Part shown: positions 1 through 6,536 of the stretch, piece after piece
Layout of the letters: each line of letters opens with the position of its first letter
Position numbering within the stretch: the first letter of the stretch is position 1
Source: JALYUA01 sp038329555
GTDB lineage: Bacteria; Acidobacteriota; Thermoanaerobaculia; UBA5066; Gp7-AA6
Assembly (NCBI GenBank): GCA_038329555.1
Contig: JBBQNC010000073.1
Span: 1 to 12,715 of the forward strand
Reading direction: 5' to 3'
Length of the DNA stretch: 12,715 nt
Made by a program: the position numbers and the translations under genes
The notes under the pieces: model-generated
Seen by the model: the letters and a program-made list of their open reading frames with translations, nothing else
Told to the model about the DNA's origin: nothing
The model's database searches: none

Positions 1-5
1 GCTCT

Positions 6-40
6 CAGTTTCCGGTTTTCGGTTCTACGACTTACAACTG
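6..40. repeat. Degenerate heptamer-like repeat in an AT-richer edge
   Basis: The first 45 bases are clearly less GC-rich than the rest of the window. They can be cut into 7-base units: CAGTTTC, CGGTTTT, CGGTTCT (6-26), then ACGACTT, ACAACTG (27-40). The last two units resemble reverse complements of the first type, so CAGTT at 6-10 can pair with AACTG at 36-40. The tract lies just past the stop codon of the SDR gene and is cut by the window edge, so its full length is unknown. It may be the end of an intergenic tandem repeat; chance similarity is not excluded. Confidence 0.4.
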
Positions 41-45
41 ACACA

Positions 46-1032
46 TCACCTCACCCGCAGGACCTTGACCGCTTCGAGCTGGGTCTCCTCGCCGAATCCG
101 GCGCGCGGGTCGTGCTTCATCGCCCCATGCAGGTACTCGCGCAGTCCGGGCCGCAGCTCGCGCCACGGTCCGGAAAAGGTGGCGAGCGTCTCGGACGTGT
201 CGGCCGTGTTGTCGCGGGAAAGGCTCCGCAGCTGATCCTTCGTCAGCGGCGGCGCGTCGAGCCACCCGCAGCGGGCGGCGGACTCGAACCGGCCGGCGAG
301 AAAACGACCCCACCAGAGGGGGAAATGGACGAGACGCTTTTTTCTCTTTCCGATCGCCGTCGCGATCTCGCGATAGATCTCGTCCAGCGTGAAGGTCTGC
401 GGGCCTCCGACTTCGTAGGTCTTACCGACCGTCTCGGGCTTCTCGAGCGCCTCGGCAAAGACGCGCGAGACGTCGTAGACCGAGACCGGCATGAACTTCG
501 TGGTTCCTGGTCCGATGACGGGAATGAAGCCCGGATTCCAGCGCACGATCGGCGCGAGGAGCGACATGAATCCGTCTCCGGGTCCGAATACGATCGAGGG
601 ACGTACGATCGTCCAGTCGAGGGTGGAAGACTTCACCGCCCGCTCGCCTGCCGCCTTCGTGCGCCCGTACTCGGAGGGCGCGTCGTCGGAGGCGCCCATC
701 GCGCTCATGTGAAGCAGGCGCCGGACGCCGGCCGCCTGCATCGCGGCGACGACGTTCTCCGCCGCCTCCCGGTGCATTCGGTCGAAGGTCTGTTGCCCTT
801 TTTCGTGGATGATCCCGACCAGGTGCACGACCGCGTCGCGCCCCGCGACCGCGCGGGACAGCGTCGCCGGGTCGAGGACGTCCCCGCGGACCGCCTCGAC
901 CGGCCGGTTGTAGCGGTTGCGGGTGCCGTCGGGATCGCGGGCGAGCACGGCCACGGAGTGACCCCGCCGGACCAGGGCATTGGCGAGATGCGTGCCGACG
1001 AACCCCGTGCCGCCGGTGACGAGAACTTTCAA
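46..1032 (-). CDS. NDUFA9-like atypical short-chain dehydrogenase/reductase (NAD-dependent epimerase family)
   Basis: This 328-residue protein has an N-terminal Rossmann fold with the dinucleotide motif GGTGFVG (residues 7-13), so the glycines follow GxxGxxG. Tyr122 and Lys126 form the YxxxK pair, and RPSIVFGPGD (144-153) is typical of NmrA/NDUFA9-like atypical SDRs. Bacterial members are usually annotated as complex I NDUFA9 subunit family proteins or NAD(P)H-binding sugar epimerase-like proteins. Their substrate is generally unknown, and no complex I genes are nearby. The start is TTG, chosen because GGAGG lies five bases upstream and the glycine-rich strand must begin here; there is no upstream in-frame ATG near it. 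It follows recG after 65 bases and may be read from the same transcript. Family is confident, reaction is not. Confidence 0.88.
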   Translation of the reverse strand: MKVLVTGGTGFVGTHLANALVRRGHSVAVLARDPDGTRNRYNRPVEAVRGDVLDPATLSRAVAGRDAVVHLVGIIHEKGQQTFDRMHREAAENVVAAMQAAGVRRLLHMSAMGASDDAPSEYGRTKAAGERAVKSSTLDWTIVRPSIVFGPGDGFMSLLAPIVRWNPGFIPVIGPGTTKFMPVSVYDVSRVFAEALEKPETVGKTYEVGGPQTFTLDEIYREIATAIGKRKKRLVHFPLWWGRFLAGRFESAARCGWLDAPPLTKDQLRSLSRDNTADTSETLATFSGPWRELRPGLREYLHGAMKHDPRAGFGEETQLEAVKVLRVR

Positions 1033-1037
1033 TGAGG

Positions 1038-1042
1038 CCTCC
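1038..1042 (-). promoter_or_regulatory. Shine-Dalgarno GGAGG supporting the TTG start of the SDR gene
   Basis: GGAGG read on the minus strand, followed by a 5-base spacer and TTG AAA GTT. This is the best ribosome-binding site in the window and decides the start of the NDUFA9-like gene. Confidence 0.75.
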
Positions 1043-1097
1043 GGCTCTCCTTTTTACCACGCGCCCGCGCGCGCCCCCCCGTCACGAGTCCACCGCC

Positions 1098-3140
1098 TCA
1101 GCGCCCGAACAGATCGCTCTCGATCGCTTCGCCGGCCTCGACGCGGCGGCGCGCTTCGCGCCGTGCCTCGGCGAGGCGCGGCAGATCGCTCACCGGATCC
1201 GCGACCCGGAGCGCCGGGAGACCGGACTGCCGGACTCCGAGAAGGTCGCCCGGCCCCCGCACCTCGAGGTCGCGCTCCGCGATCACGAATCCGTCGGACG
1301 TCGCCTCGAGCACGGCGAGGCGGGCGCGCGCCTCCTCCGTCGCATGCTCTCCGACCACGAGGGCGCACCACGAGGGCCTGGCGCTGCGCCCGACGCGGCC
1401 GCGGAGCTGGTGGAGCTGGGCGAGGCCGAACGACTCGGCGTTCTCGACCACCATCACGGTGGCTTCGGGCACGTCCACTCCGACTTCGACCACTGTCGTC
1501 GAGACCAGGATCCCGACGTCGCCGCGCGCGAACGCTGCGAGGACGCGGGAGCGCTCGTCCGGGGGGAGCCGCCCGTGGAGCACGCCGACCGCGATGCCTC
1601 CGGCGGCCGCGGTGATCCGCTGCGCCGTCTCGCGCGTGTCCGAGACTTCGCGCTCCCCCTCTTCGATGGCGGGCACCACGACGTAGACGCGCTCGCCCCG
1701 GCGGACCCGCTCCGCGGCGAACCGGTAGATGCGCTCCCGGGAGGACGCCTCGCGGACGCGGGTGGCGACCGCTCCGCGTCCCGGAGGCTTCTCGTCGAGC
1801 ACGGACAGGTCGAGCTCGCCGTAGATCGCCCACGCGAGCGAGCGCGGGATCGGCGTCGCCGTCATGACGAGCACGTGGGGGCTGTCCCCCTTGCGGAAGA
1901 GGCGGGTGCGGTGCGCCACGCCGAAGCGGTGCTGCTCGTCCACGACGACCAGGGCGAGCCGCCGGAACCGGACCGGCGTCTCGACGAGAGCGTGCGTTCC
2001 GACGAGGAGATCGACGTCGCCGCGCTCGAGCGCCGCGAGGAGCTCCCGGCGAGGCCGCCCCCGGACCCGGCCCGTCAGCAACCCGAGACGCACGCCGGGC
2101 TGCTCCATCCAGCCCGCCAGGCTGGCGGCGTGCTGCTCCGCGAGGATCTCCGTGGGCGCCATGAGCGCTCCCTGGGCGCCATTCGCGGCGGCAAGAAGGA
2201 GCGCGAGCCCCGCGACGACCGTTTTGCCGCTTCCGACGTCGCCCTGGAGGAGGCGAGCCATCGCCCGGCCGGACCCGAGGTCGGCGGCGATCTCGCGCAC
2301 GGCCCTCTTCTGCGCGCCGGTCAGCGCGAACGGCAGCGAGGCCCGGGTCCGCGCCCGGAGCGCATCGTCGGCCACGAGGACGATGCCGGCGCGCTCTCTG
2401 AGCGTCGCGCGGCGGCGCTCGATGCCCGCCGCGAGCGCGAGCAGCTCCTCGTCGGAGAGCGTGCGCCGAGCCGCGTCCGCCTCCGCGAGAGATGATGGGA
2501 AGTGAACGGTTTCGAGCGCCCGCTTGAGCTCCCCGGCGCTCCGGGCCGCGCCCTTCCAGTCGGTTCCCATGCGGTCGAGGGTCTCGCGCACCAGCGCTCG
2601 CCAGGGACGGGGGGCGATCCCGGCGACGCGGTGGTAGATCCCCACGATGCGGCCGGAGTGGACAGGATCGGCGTCGGCGCCGGACGCGTCGAAGAATTCG
2701 GTCTCCGGATTCTCGATGCGGAGCTCGCCGCGGTTGCCCAGGGCGGGCGTGCCGAAGAGAACGGTCCAGGCCCCCTCCGCGCTCTTCGCGAATGAGGGGT
2801 AGCGGTTGTGCCAGACGACGCGGACGGCACCCGTTCCGTCGTCGGCGACCGCCTCGATCCGCAGCGTGCCCCGGCGCATGCGGGTGCTGCGCACGCTCGT
2901 CAGGCGGGCGCGGATCGTCGCCGAGGAGCCCGCCGACAAGGCGGACACGTCGGCGAAGTGGCCGCGATCCTCGTAGCGGAACGGCAGCGCGAGCAGGAAG
3001 TCGCCCACGGTCGCGATCCCGGCTTCCGCGAGGCGCGCCGCACGGCTCGGGCCGATTCGGGGAATCGACGCGACGGGGTCTCGCGGCGCAAGCGTTGCTG
3101 CGGGGCTCGGCGACGAAGCGGGTCGGGCGGTCGGGGTCAG
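1098..3140 (-). CDS. recG: ATP-dependent DNA helicase RecG (CTG start proposed)
   Basis: RecG is an SF2 translocase that remodels stalled replication forks and branch-migrates Holliday junctions. From the proposed start the protein is 680 residues, close to the usual size of about 690. The order is a wedge region beginning with the helix-hairpin-helix-like segment around IPRIGPSRAARL (26-37), an OB fold (about 60-150), Walker A GDVGSGKT (300-307), the RecG-type DEQH box (401-404), TATPIPRSL (427-435), and motifs V/VI ending QLRGRVGR (578-585). RGPGDLLGVRQSGLP (628-642) is a conserved C-terminal signature. No ATG, GTG or TTG occurs in frame between the cNMP-FHA gene body and this conserved N-terminus. 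The CTG at 3140-3138 overlaps the upstream TGA as CTGA, like the other NTGA junctions here. ATT at residue 26 is a weaker alternative; the open frame running up to 4079 is only the antiframe of the neighbours. Confidence 0.95.
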   Translation of the reverse strand: MTPTARPASSPSPAATLAPRDPVASIPRIGPSRAARLAEAGIATVGDFLLALPFRYEDRGHFADVSALSAGSSATIRARLTSVRSTRMRRGTLRIEAVADDGTGAVRVVWHNRYPSFAKSAEGAWTVLFGTPALGNRGELRIENPETEFFDASGADADPVHSGRIVGIYHRVAGIAPRPWRALVRETLDRMGTDWKGAARSAGELKRALETVHFPSSLAEADAARRTLSDEELLALAAGIERRRATLRERAGIVLVADDALRARTRASLPFALTGAQKRAVREIAADLGSGRAMARLLQGDVGSGKTVVAGLALLLAAANGAQGALMAPTEILAEQHAASLAGWMEQPGVRLGLLTGRVRGRPRRELLAALERGDVDLLVGTHALVETPVRFRRLALVVVDEQHRFGVAHRTRLFRKGDSPHVLVMTATPIPRSLAWAIYGELDLSVLDEKPPGRGAVATRVREASSRERIYRFAAERVRRGERVYVVVPAIEEGEREVSDTRETAQRITAAAGGIAVGVLHGRLPPDERSRVLAAFARGDVGILVSTTVVEVGVDVPEATVMVVENAESFGLAQLHQLRGRVGRSARPSWCALVVGEHATEEARARLAVLEATSDGFVIAERDLEVRGPGDLLGVRQSGLPALRVADPVSDLPRLAEARREARRRVEAGEAIESDLFGR

Positions 3141-3925
3141 GGTTCCGCGCTGAAGAACGTGAGCGGGACGAGGCCGAACTTCAGCACGTCGCCATTCTGT
3201 ATCGCCATCGGCGCGCCCGTCGCGAGCCGATGATCGTTGACGAACGTGCCGTTCATGACTCCGATCTCTTCCATCACGTAGAACGTCCCGGCCATCTGGT
3301 AGAGCTTCGCGTGTCGGCGGGACGTCGAACGCTGCAAATCGAGAGGCGTCAAGTCGACGTCCGGGGTGATCCCCGTCACGGGATCGGCGCGCCCCACGAG
3401 CGTGTCCCCCTCCCTGTTGAGGAAGAACTCGGGGGCCCCGTCGGCGCCCACCAGCCGAAACACGTCCTTGTGGATGACGGGCTTCCGCGAGGGCGGCCGC
3501 TCCTCGTCCGGCACGCGCCGGCCGAGCGCCTCTTCGAGCATCGTCGAAACGTCGCGGACCCGCCGGGAGAGCTTTCGCATCATCCGGATGGCGATCTCCG
3601 TGTTGCTCCTGAGCATCGTGTCGAACATCGCGCCGTTGATCCGAACGACCTCGACGTCCGACTTCGCCCGCGCCGAGGCGCTGCGGGGAAGGTCTTCGAG
3701 CACGCTCATCTCGCCGAAGAAGTCGCCCTTCTCGAGCGTCGCCAGCACGCGAGTCTCGCCGGCGATCGTCTTGAAGAGCTCCACGACGCCGGACTGGATG
3801 ATGTACATCTCGGTGCCGATCTCCCCCTCGGAGAAGATGATTTCCCCCATTGGGTGGCTGACGATGTAGCGCTCGAACGGGTTTTTTCCGCCCGCCGCGG
3901 TCCCGGCCTTGAAGACCGCTTTCAT
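3137..3925 (-). CDS. Cyclic-nucleotide-binding domain plus FHA domain signalling protein
   Basis: This 262-residue cytoplasmic protein lacks a signal peptide and membrane segments. Residues about 20-128 form a CRP-like cNMP-binding fold, with a phosphate-binding cassette at FFGEMSVLEDLPRSASARA (69-87), where Glu72 and Arg81 are the expected ligand contacts. Residues about 173-252 form a forkhead-associated domain with Gly178-Arg179, Ser202 and His205 of SxxH, and Asn225-Gly226-Thr227. These are the residues that bind phosphothreonine peptides. There is no helix-turn-helix domain, so this is not a CRP-type transcription factor. It more likely links a nucleotide signal to a phosphoprotein partner. 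No Ser/Thr kinase is in the window. Its ATG overlaps the LD-carboxypeptidase stop (ATGA) and its TGA overlaps the recG start (CTGA), so translation of the three is probably coupled. Confidence 0.9.
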   Translation of the reverse strand: MKAVFKAGTAAGGKNPFERYIVSHPMGEIIFSEGEIGTEMYIIQSGVVELFKTIAGETRVLATLEKGDFFGEMSVLEDLPRSASARAKSDVEVVRINGAMFDTMLRSNTEIAIRMMRKLSRRVRDVSTMLEEALGRRVPDEERPPSRKPVIHKDVFRLVGADGAPEFFLNREGDTLVGRADPVTGITPDVDLTPLDLQRSTSRRHAKLYQMAGTFYVMEEIGVMNGTFVNDHRLATGAPMAIQNGDVLKFGLVPLTFFSAEP

Positions 3926-4836
3926 ACGACCGCCGGTCCCTCGAAGGAGAGCCTTCCTCCCCGTGTCGGGTCGAGGTCGAGGGTGACGCGCACACCCAGG
4001 GGGAGCGTCCGGGGGGCGAAAAGATGGCCGGCTGGAAGTCCCATGGCCACGGGAAACGGGGAGCCCTGGAACCGGGCACGAAGGTGGGCTCGGACCGCGT
4101 CCGGCGACTCGCCCCGACCGGGAACGACGGATCCGATCACCATGGCGCGCAGACCATCGAGCGTACCCGAGCGCTCCAACTGGGTCAACAGACGGTCGAT
4201 CCGGTAGATCGCCTCGCCGGTGTCCTCCCAGAAGAGGATGGCGCCGCGCCCGTCGATCGCCTCGGGCGTGCCCGCGAGGGAGGCGAGGAGCGAGAGGCAG
4301 CCTCCCCGGAGCGTCCCCTCCCCTCGCCCCGCCGCGAGGACGTCTTCCGTGGGAAAGGCGTGGGGCTCGGGCGGCGCGCCGGCGAGGACCGCCTCCCAGT
4401 CGACCGGTTCACGCGACGCGATCTCGAGGGCCACCATGGGCCCGTAGAAGGTGACGAGGCCCGCCGCGCCGCCGGCGAAGGCGAACAGGGCGGTCAGGTC
4501 CGAGCCGCCGAGGTGGATCTTCGGATGGGCGGCGATTTCCTCGGGGTCGAGATGCGCCAGGACGCGCGACGCCCCGTAGCCTCCGCGCGCGAAGAAGATG
4601 GCGTCGACGGACGGATCGACGAGGAGCCGGCGATACCCGTCCGCCCGTTCCCGATCGGATCCGGCCAGGAACCCCTCCTGACGACTCACGTTCGGAGCGA
4701 GCTCGACACGGTACCCCCGGCCCTCCAGGACGGCGACACCGGCGGCGAGCCTCACGGAATCCACAGGACCCGACACCGCCGCCACACCAATGCACCCGCC
4801 GGGTCTAAGCCGAGGCGGCAGAACGACGGCGAGCAT
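3922..4836 (-). CDS. LD-carboxypeptidase, peptidase family S66 (LdcA/MccF-like)
   Basis: The 304-residue product matches the S66 family, whose members cleave the L,D bond releasing D-Ala from murein tetrapeptides during peptidoglycan recycling, or cleave microcin C-type compounds (MccF). The N-terminal LPPRLRPGGCIGVAAVSGPV is the standard family opening. The predicted triad is Ser112 in GGSDLTAL, Glu204 in WEDTGE, and His271 in GLPAGHLFAPRTLPLG; RGGYG (84-88) is also typical. There is no signal peptide, consistent with a cytoplasmic recycling enzyme. The length is normal. The ATG start is set by the family N-terminus; no convincing Shine-Dalgarno precedes it. It is the first gene after rnpB and overlaps the cNMP-FHA gene by four bases. 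LdcA versus MccF activity cannot be told from sequence alone. Confidence 0.9.
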   Translation of the reverse strand: MLAVVLPPRLRPGGCIGVAAVSGPVDSVRLAAGVAVLEGRGYRVELAPNVSRQEGFLAGSDRERADGYRRLLVDPSVDAIFFARGGYGASRVLAHLDPEEIAAHPKIHLGGSDLTALFAFAGGAAGLVTFYGPMVALEIASREPVDWEAVLAGAPPEPHAFPTEDVLAAGRGEGTLRGGCLSLLASLAGTPEAIDGRGAILFWEDTGEAIYRIDRLLTQLERSGTLDGLRAMVIGSVVPGRGESPDAVRAHLRARFQGSPFPVAMGLPAGHLFAPRTLPLGVRVTLDLDPTRGGRLSFEGPAVV

Positions 4837-4900
4837 CGGATGGCATGGTAAGCGAGGCGTCGAACTCCGACGGTCTCGGGCATCGGGCCCCTACAAGCCG

Positions 4901-4961
4901 GACCTCTCAGCGCCGGTCGCAGAGCGACCGCCGCGCTGAAAACCACCGCCTGCGCTGAAAG
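4901..4961 (+). repeat. Structured palindromic element, copy A
   Basis: Read on the plus strand, GACCTCTC leads into a hairpin: TCAGCGC (4907-4913) pairs with GCGCTGA (4933-4939), and CGGTCGC (4914-4920) pairs with GCGACCG (4924-4930), with loop AGA and a CC bulge. The hairpin is followed by AAA. A second GCGCTGA at 4952-4958, followed by AAG, could replace the first as partner of the 5' arm. A second copy is at 12218-12272 with the same flanks and inner stem but a different, still complementary, outer stem. Copy A lies between the 3' end of rnpB and the LD-carboxypeptidase gene. There is no U-tract on either strand, so it is not a classical intrinsic terminator. A REP-like dispersed element is the simplest reading. 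Confidence 0.6.
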
Positions 4962-4962
4962 A

Positions 4963-5348
4963 GCCCCGAGCGGGCCGGTAAGCCGAATTCTGTTCCCCGG
5001 TTGCCCGGGGCCGCGATCATTCCTCTCGATCCGAAGTCACCCTCGGATTCCAGCAGCCGACCCGGAGACGGTCCGCGCGAAGCGGAACGGGACGGGTGCC
5101 CTCCGTCTCCCTATTTGGCCTTGCTCCGCATGGGGTTTACCGTGCCCCCTCCGTTGCCGTCGGGGCGGTGCGCTCTTACCGCACCGTTTCTCCCTTACCG
5201 TGCTTCCCGTGAGCGTCGCAGGGCGGTTTGTTTTCTGTGGCACTGTCCTTCGCGTCGCCGCGACCGGGGGTTACCCGGCATGCCACCCGTTCGGAGTTCG
5301 GACTTTCCTCCCCGGTTGCCCGGGGCGATCACGTGGCCCGCTCGGAGC
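4963..5348 (-). ncRNA. rnpB: RNase P RNA, bacterial type A
   Basis: This is the catalytic RNA that matures tRNA 5' ends with the RnpA protein. Helix P1 is a 14-bp pairing of 5335-5348 with 4963-4976. P2 pairs GTGATCG with TGATCGC. The conserved P4 strands are GAGGAAAGTCCG (5310-5299) and ACAGAATTCGGCTTA (4993-4979). Other universal segments include AGTGCCACAGAAA, GGTAAGGGAGAAACGGTGCG, AAGAGCGCACC and GGCACGGTAAACCCC, followed by GCAAGGCCAAATAGGG. A stem with a GUGA loop (ATCCGAGG pairing with CTTCGGAT) fits P18. The length of about 386 nt is normal. The ends are set by P1 and are good to a few bases. Two identical 16-base GCAA-capped hairpins occur at 5310-5325 and 4995-5010, in the P3 and P19 positions. 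A candidate promoter lies directly upstream. Confidence 0.97.
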
Positions 5349-5355
5349 CGCAGCG

Positions 5356-5361
5356 ATTCTA
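5356..5361 (-). promoter_or_regulatory. Candidate extended -10 box of rnpB
   Basis: TAGAAT on the minus strand, preceded by TGA to give an extended TGn -10. The expected start point seven bases on, at about 5349, agrees with the 5' end set independently by helix P1. No strong -35 is visible; GTCGCA at 17 bases spacing is a poor match. The site lies in the short gap after the NYN gene. Confidence 0.65.
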
Positions 5362-5389
5362 TCAGGGCGGAATCGCCTTGCGACCAGCG

Positions 5390-5836
5390 CTACTCGCGGT
5401 TCCGGGGATCGGCGAAGTAGTCGAGCCACTCGTCGACGTTCACGCGACTCTCTCCGCCCCGTTCGGGGGCCCCCGCCGCCGCCTTTCCGAAGCGCGCCCA
5501 GAACTCCGCCGGTTCGAGGGTCCTGGCTCCCGCGTCGCGGGCTCGGCGCGACAGCTCGCGGTCAGCCGTGACGACGAAGATCTGGCCGGCGTCGCGCGCG
5601 GCGCGCACCTCGCGGAGGATCGCCTCGTCGGCGGACCCTCCCGCCTCCTGCACCGTGAGGCCGCCGAGCGTGGTCCCTCTCCGCGCGGGTCCGTCGAAGA
5701 AGAGCCGCACCGAGGCGCGGTGGCCGCGCAAGCGGTCCGAGATTTCCGAGACGAGGGCCGCGCGGTCTTCTTCCGCGGGGCGGCTCGTCCGGCGGGCCCC
5801 GCCGATCAGGTTGTTGCCGTCGAGGAAGTAGGGCAT
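5390..5836 (-). CDS. NYN/PIN-like nuclease domain protein (YacP-like, DUF901)
   Basis: This 148-residue protein consists of one NYN domain. The opening FLDGNNLIG contains Asp6 and Asn8-Asn9. FFDGP gives Asp48, GSADEAI gives Asp70, and VVTADRELSRRARDAGA gives Asp92. These are the acidic positions that bind metal in PIN/NYN nucleases. YacP (Rae1) of Bacillus is a ribosome-associated endoribonuclease, so an RNA-processing or decay role is plausible, but this is inference from family. The ATG is chosen because it places the catalytic strand directly at the N-terminus, as in homologues; no clear Shine-Dalgarno is seen. It is separated by 97 bases from the DUF4126 gene upstream, and rnpB follows 41 bases beyond its stop. 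Proximity to an RNA-processing gene may be coincidental. Confidence 0.87.
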   Translation of the reverse strand: MPYFLDGNNLIGGARRTSRPAEEDRAALVSEISDRLRGHRASVRLFFDGPARRGTTLGGLTVQEAGGSADEAILREVRAARDAGQIFVVTADRELSRRARDAGARTLEPAEFWARFGKAAAGAPERGGESRVNVDEWLDYFADPRNRE

Positions 5837-5933
5837 GTGGGCGTGTCTTCGAGAGGCAGCGGGCTCCGGGGATGGATGGGGAGGCGGATCCGAGCGTTCC
5901 GCTCCGATCGTTCCGAGCCGTCCGCTCCGCCGG

Positions 5934-6536
5934 TCAGGCCGCCTCGCCCCGGTGCCGCCGCGGGTGCTGGATGCGGAAGAAGAGGACCTGCAGTCCCCGC
6001 CGGACCCGTGGCCCGTGCATCAGGAGAACCGCCACCAGCGCGGCGAGGAAGAGCGCGGTGAGCCACGGCTGGAAGAAGAGCAGGATCGCCAGCGCGATCG
6101 CCACGACGTCTTCCGCGATCGACAGCGCGATCTGAGCGAACCCGCGGGTCGCGGCCGTCGAGGTGAGGCGGCTCGTGGATTTTGCGGCGTGGGAGGCGAG
6201 CGTGACCACCGCCGCGAGGGCGGCGACGCCGATCCGGCCGAGGATCGAGACCTCTCCGAGCGACGCCAGCGCGAGGAGCGCTCCGACGATCGGTCGCAGC
6301 AGGGTCTGGGCCGCCTCCCAGAAGCGGTCCGCGAACGGAATTTTCGTGACGACGAACTCCGCCAGGAACATCACGATCGAGAGCTGAAAGATGGCGGGAC
6401 TCGCGAGAAACGCGGCGACGCCGCCGGGGAAGTCCTGCGGGAGGAGCCGGTAGAGCGCGTTATAGACGAGCAGGACCGACCAGGCGTTCAAGCCCGCCGC
6501 GGCCGCCAGGCCGAGCCCGGTCAGTATCGGGATCAA
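5934..6536 (-). CDS. DUF4126 integral membrane protein (TTG start)
   Basis: This hydrophobic protein of 200 residues has DUF4126 hallmarks: GLNAWSVLLVYNAL near the N-terminus (15-28), EFVVTKIPFADRFWEAAQTL (60-79) leading into RPIVGALLAL, HAAKSTSRL (116-124), and SIAEDVVA (139-146). About four to five membrane segments are visible (roughly 3-28, 48-63, 83-93, 102-116, 142-172), followed by a basic cytoplasmic tail. The function of the family is unknown. The start is TTG at 6536-6534, overlapping the upstream TGA as TTGA. The frame is open far upstream, but that part is only the shadow of the DnaJ-TPR gene, and no ATG fits. Translation is probably coupled to the DUF4388-DnaJ gene. Confidence 0.85.
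   Translation of the reverse strand: MIPILTGLGLAAAAGLNAWSVLLVYNALYRLLPQDFPGGVAAFLASPAIFQLSIVMFLAEFVVTKIPFADRFWEAAQTLLRPIVGALLALASLGEVSILGRIGVAALAAVVTLASHAAKSTSRLTSTAATRGFAQIALSIAEDVVAIALAILLFFQPWLTALFLAALVAVLLMHGPRVRRGLQVLFFRIQHPRRHRGEAA

Noticed and set aside
1074..1080. Seven-C run as a phase-variable tract
   Set aside because: It lies in the recG-SDR gap, too short and not placed to switch a frame or an identified promoter.
1032..2495. Long plus-strand open frame opposite recG
   Set aside because: It is antisense to clear RecG motifs, rich in Arg, Asp and Gly with no domain pattern, and typical of high-GC antisense frames.
3141..4079. N-terminal extension of recG to 993 residues
   Set aside because: The extra 313 residues are an alternative frame of the cNMP-FHA and LD-carboxypeptidase genes and lack RecG similarity.
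4901..4961. Element A as a rho-independent terminator of rnpB
   Set aside because: Read in the rnpB direction, the hairpin is followed by GAGGTC and not by a T-run; TTTT precedes it instead.
4963..5420. Plus-strand open frames across the rnpB region
   Set aside because: The conserved RNase P RNA structure on the minus strand explains this sequence; no protein domain is seen.
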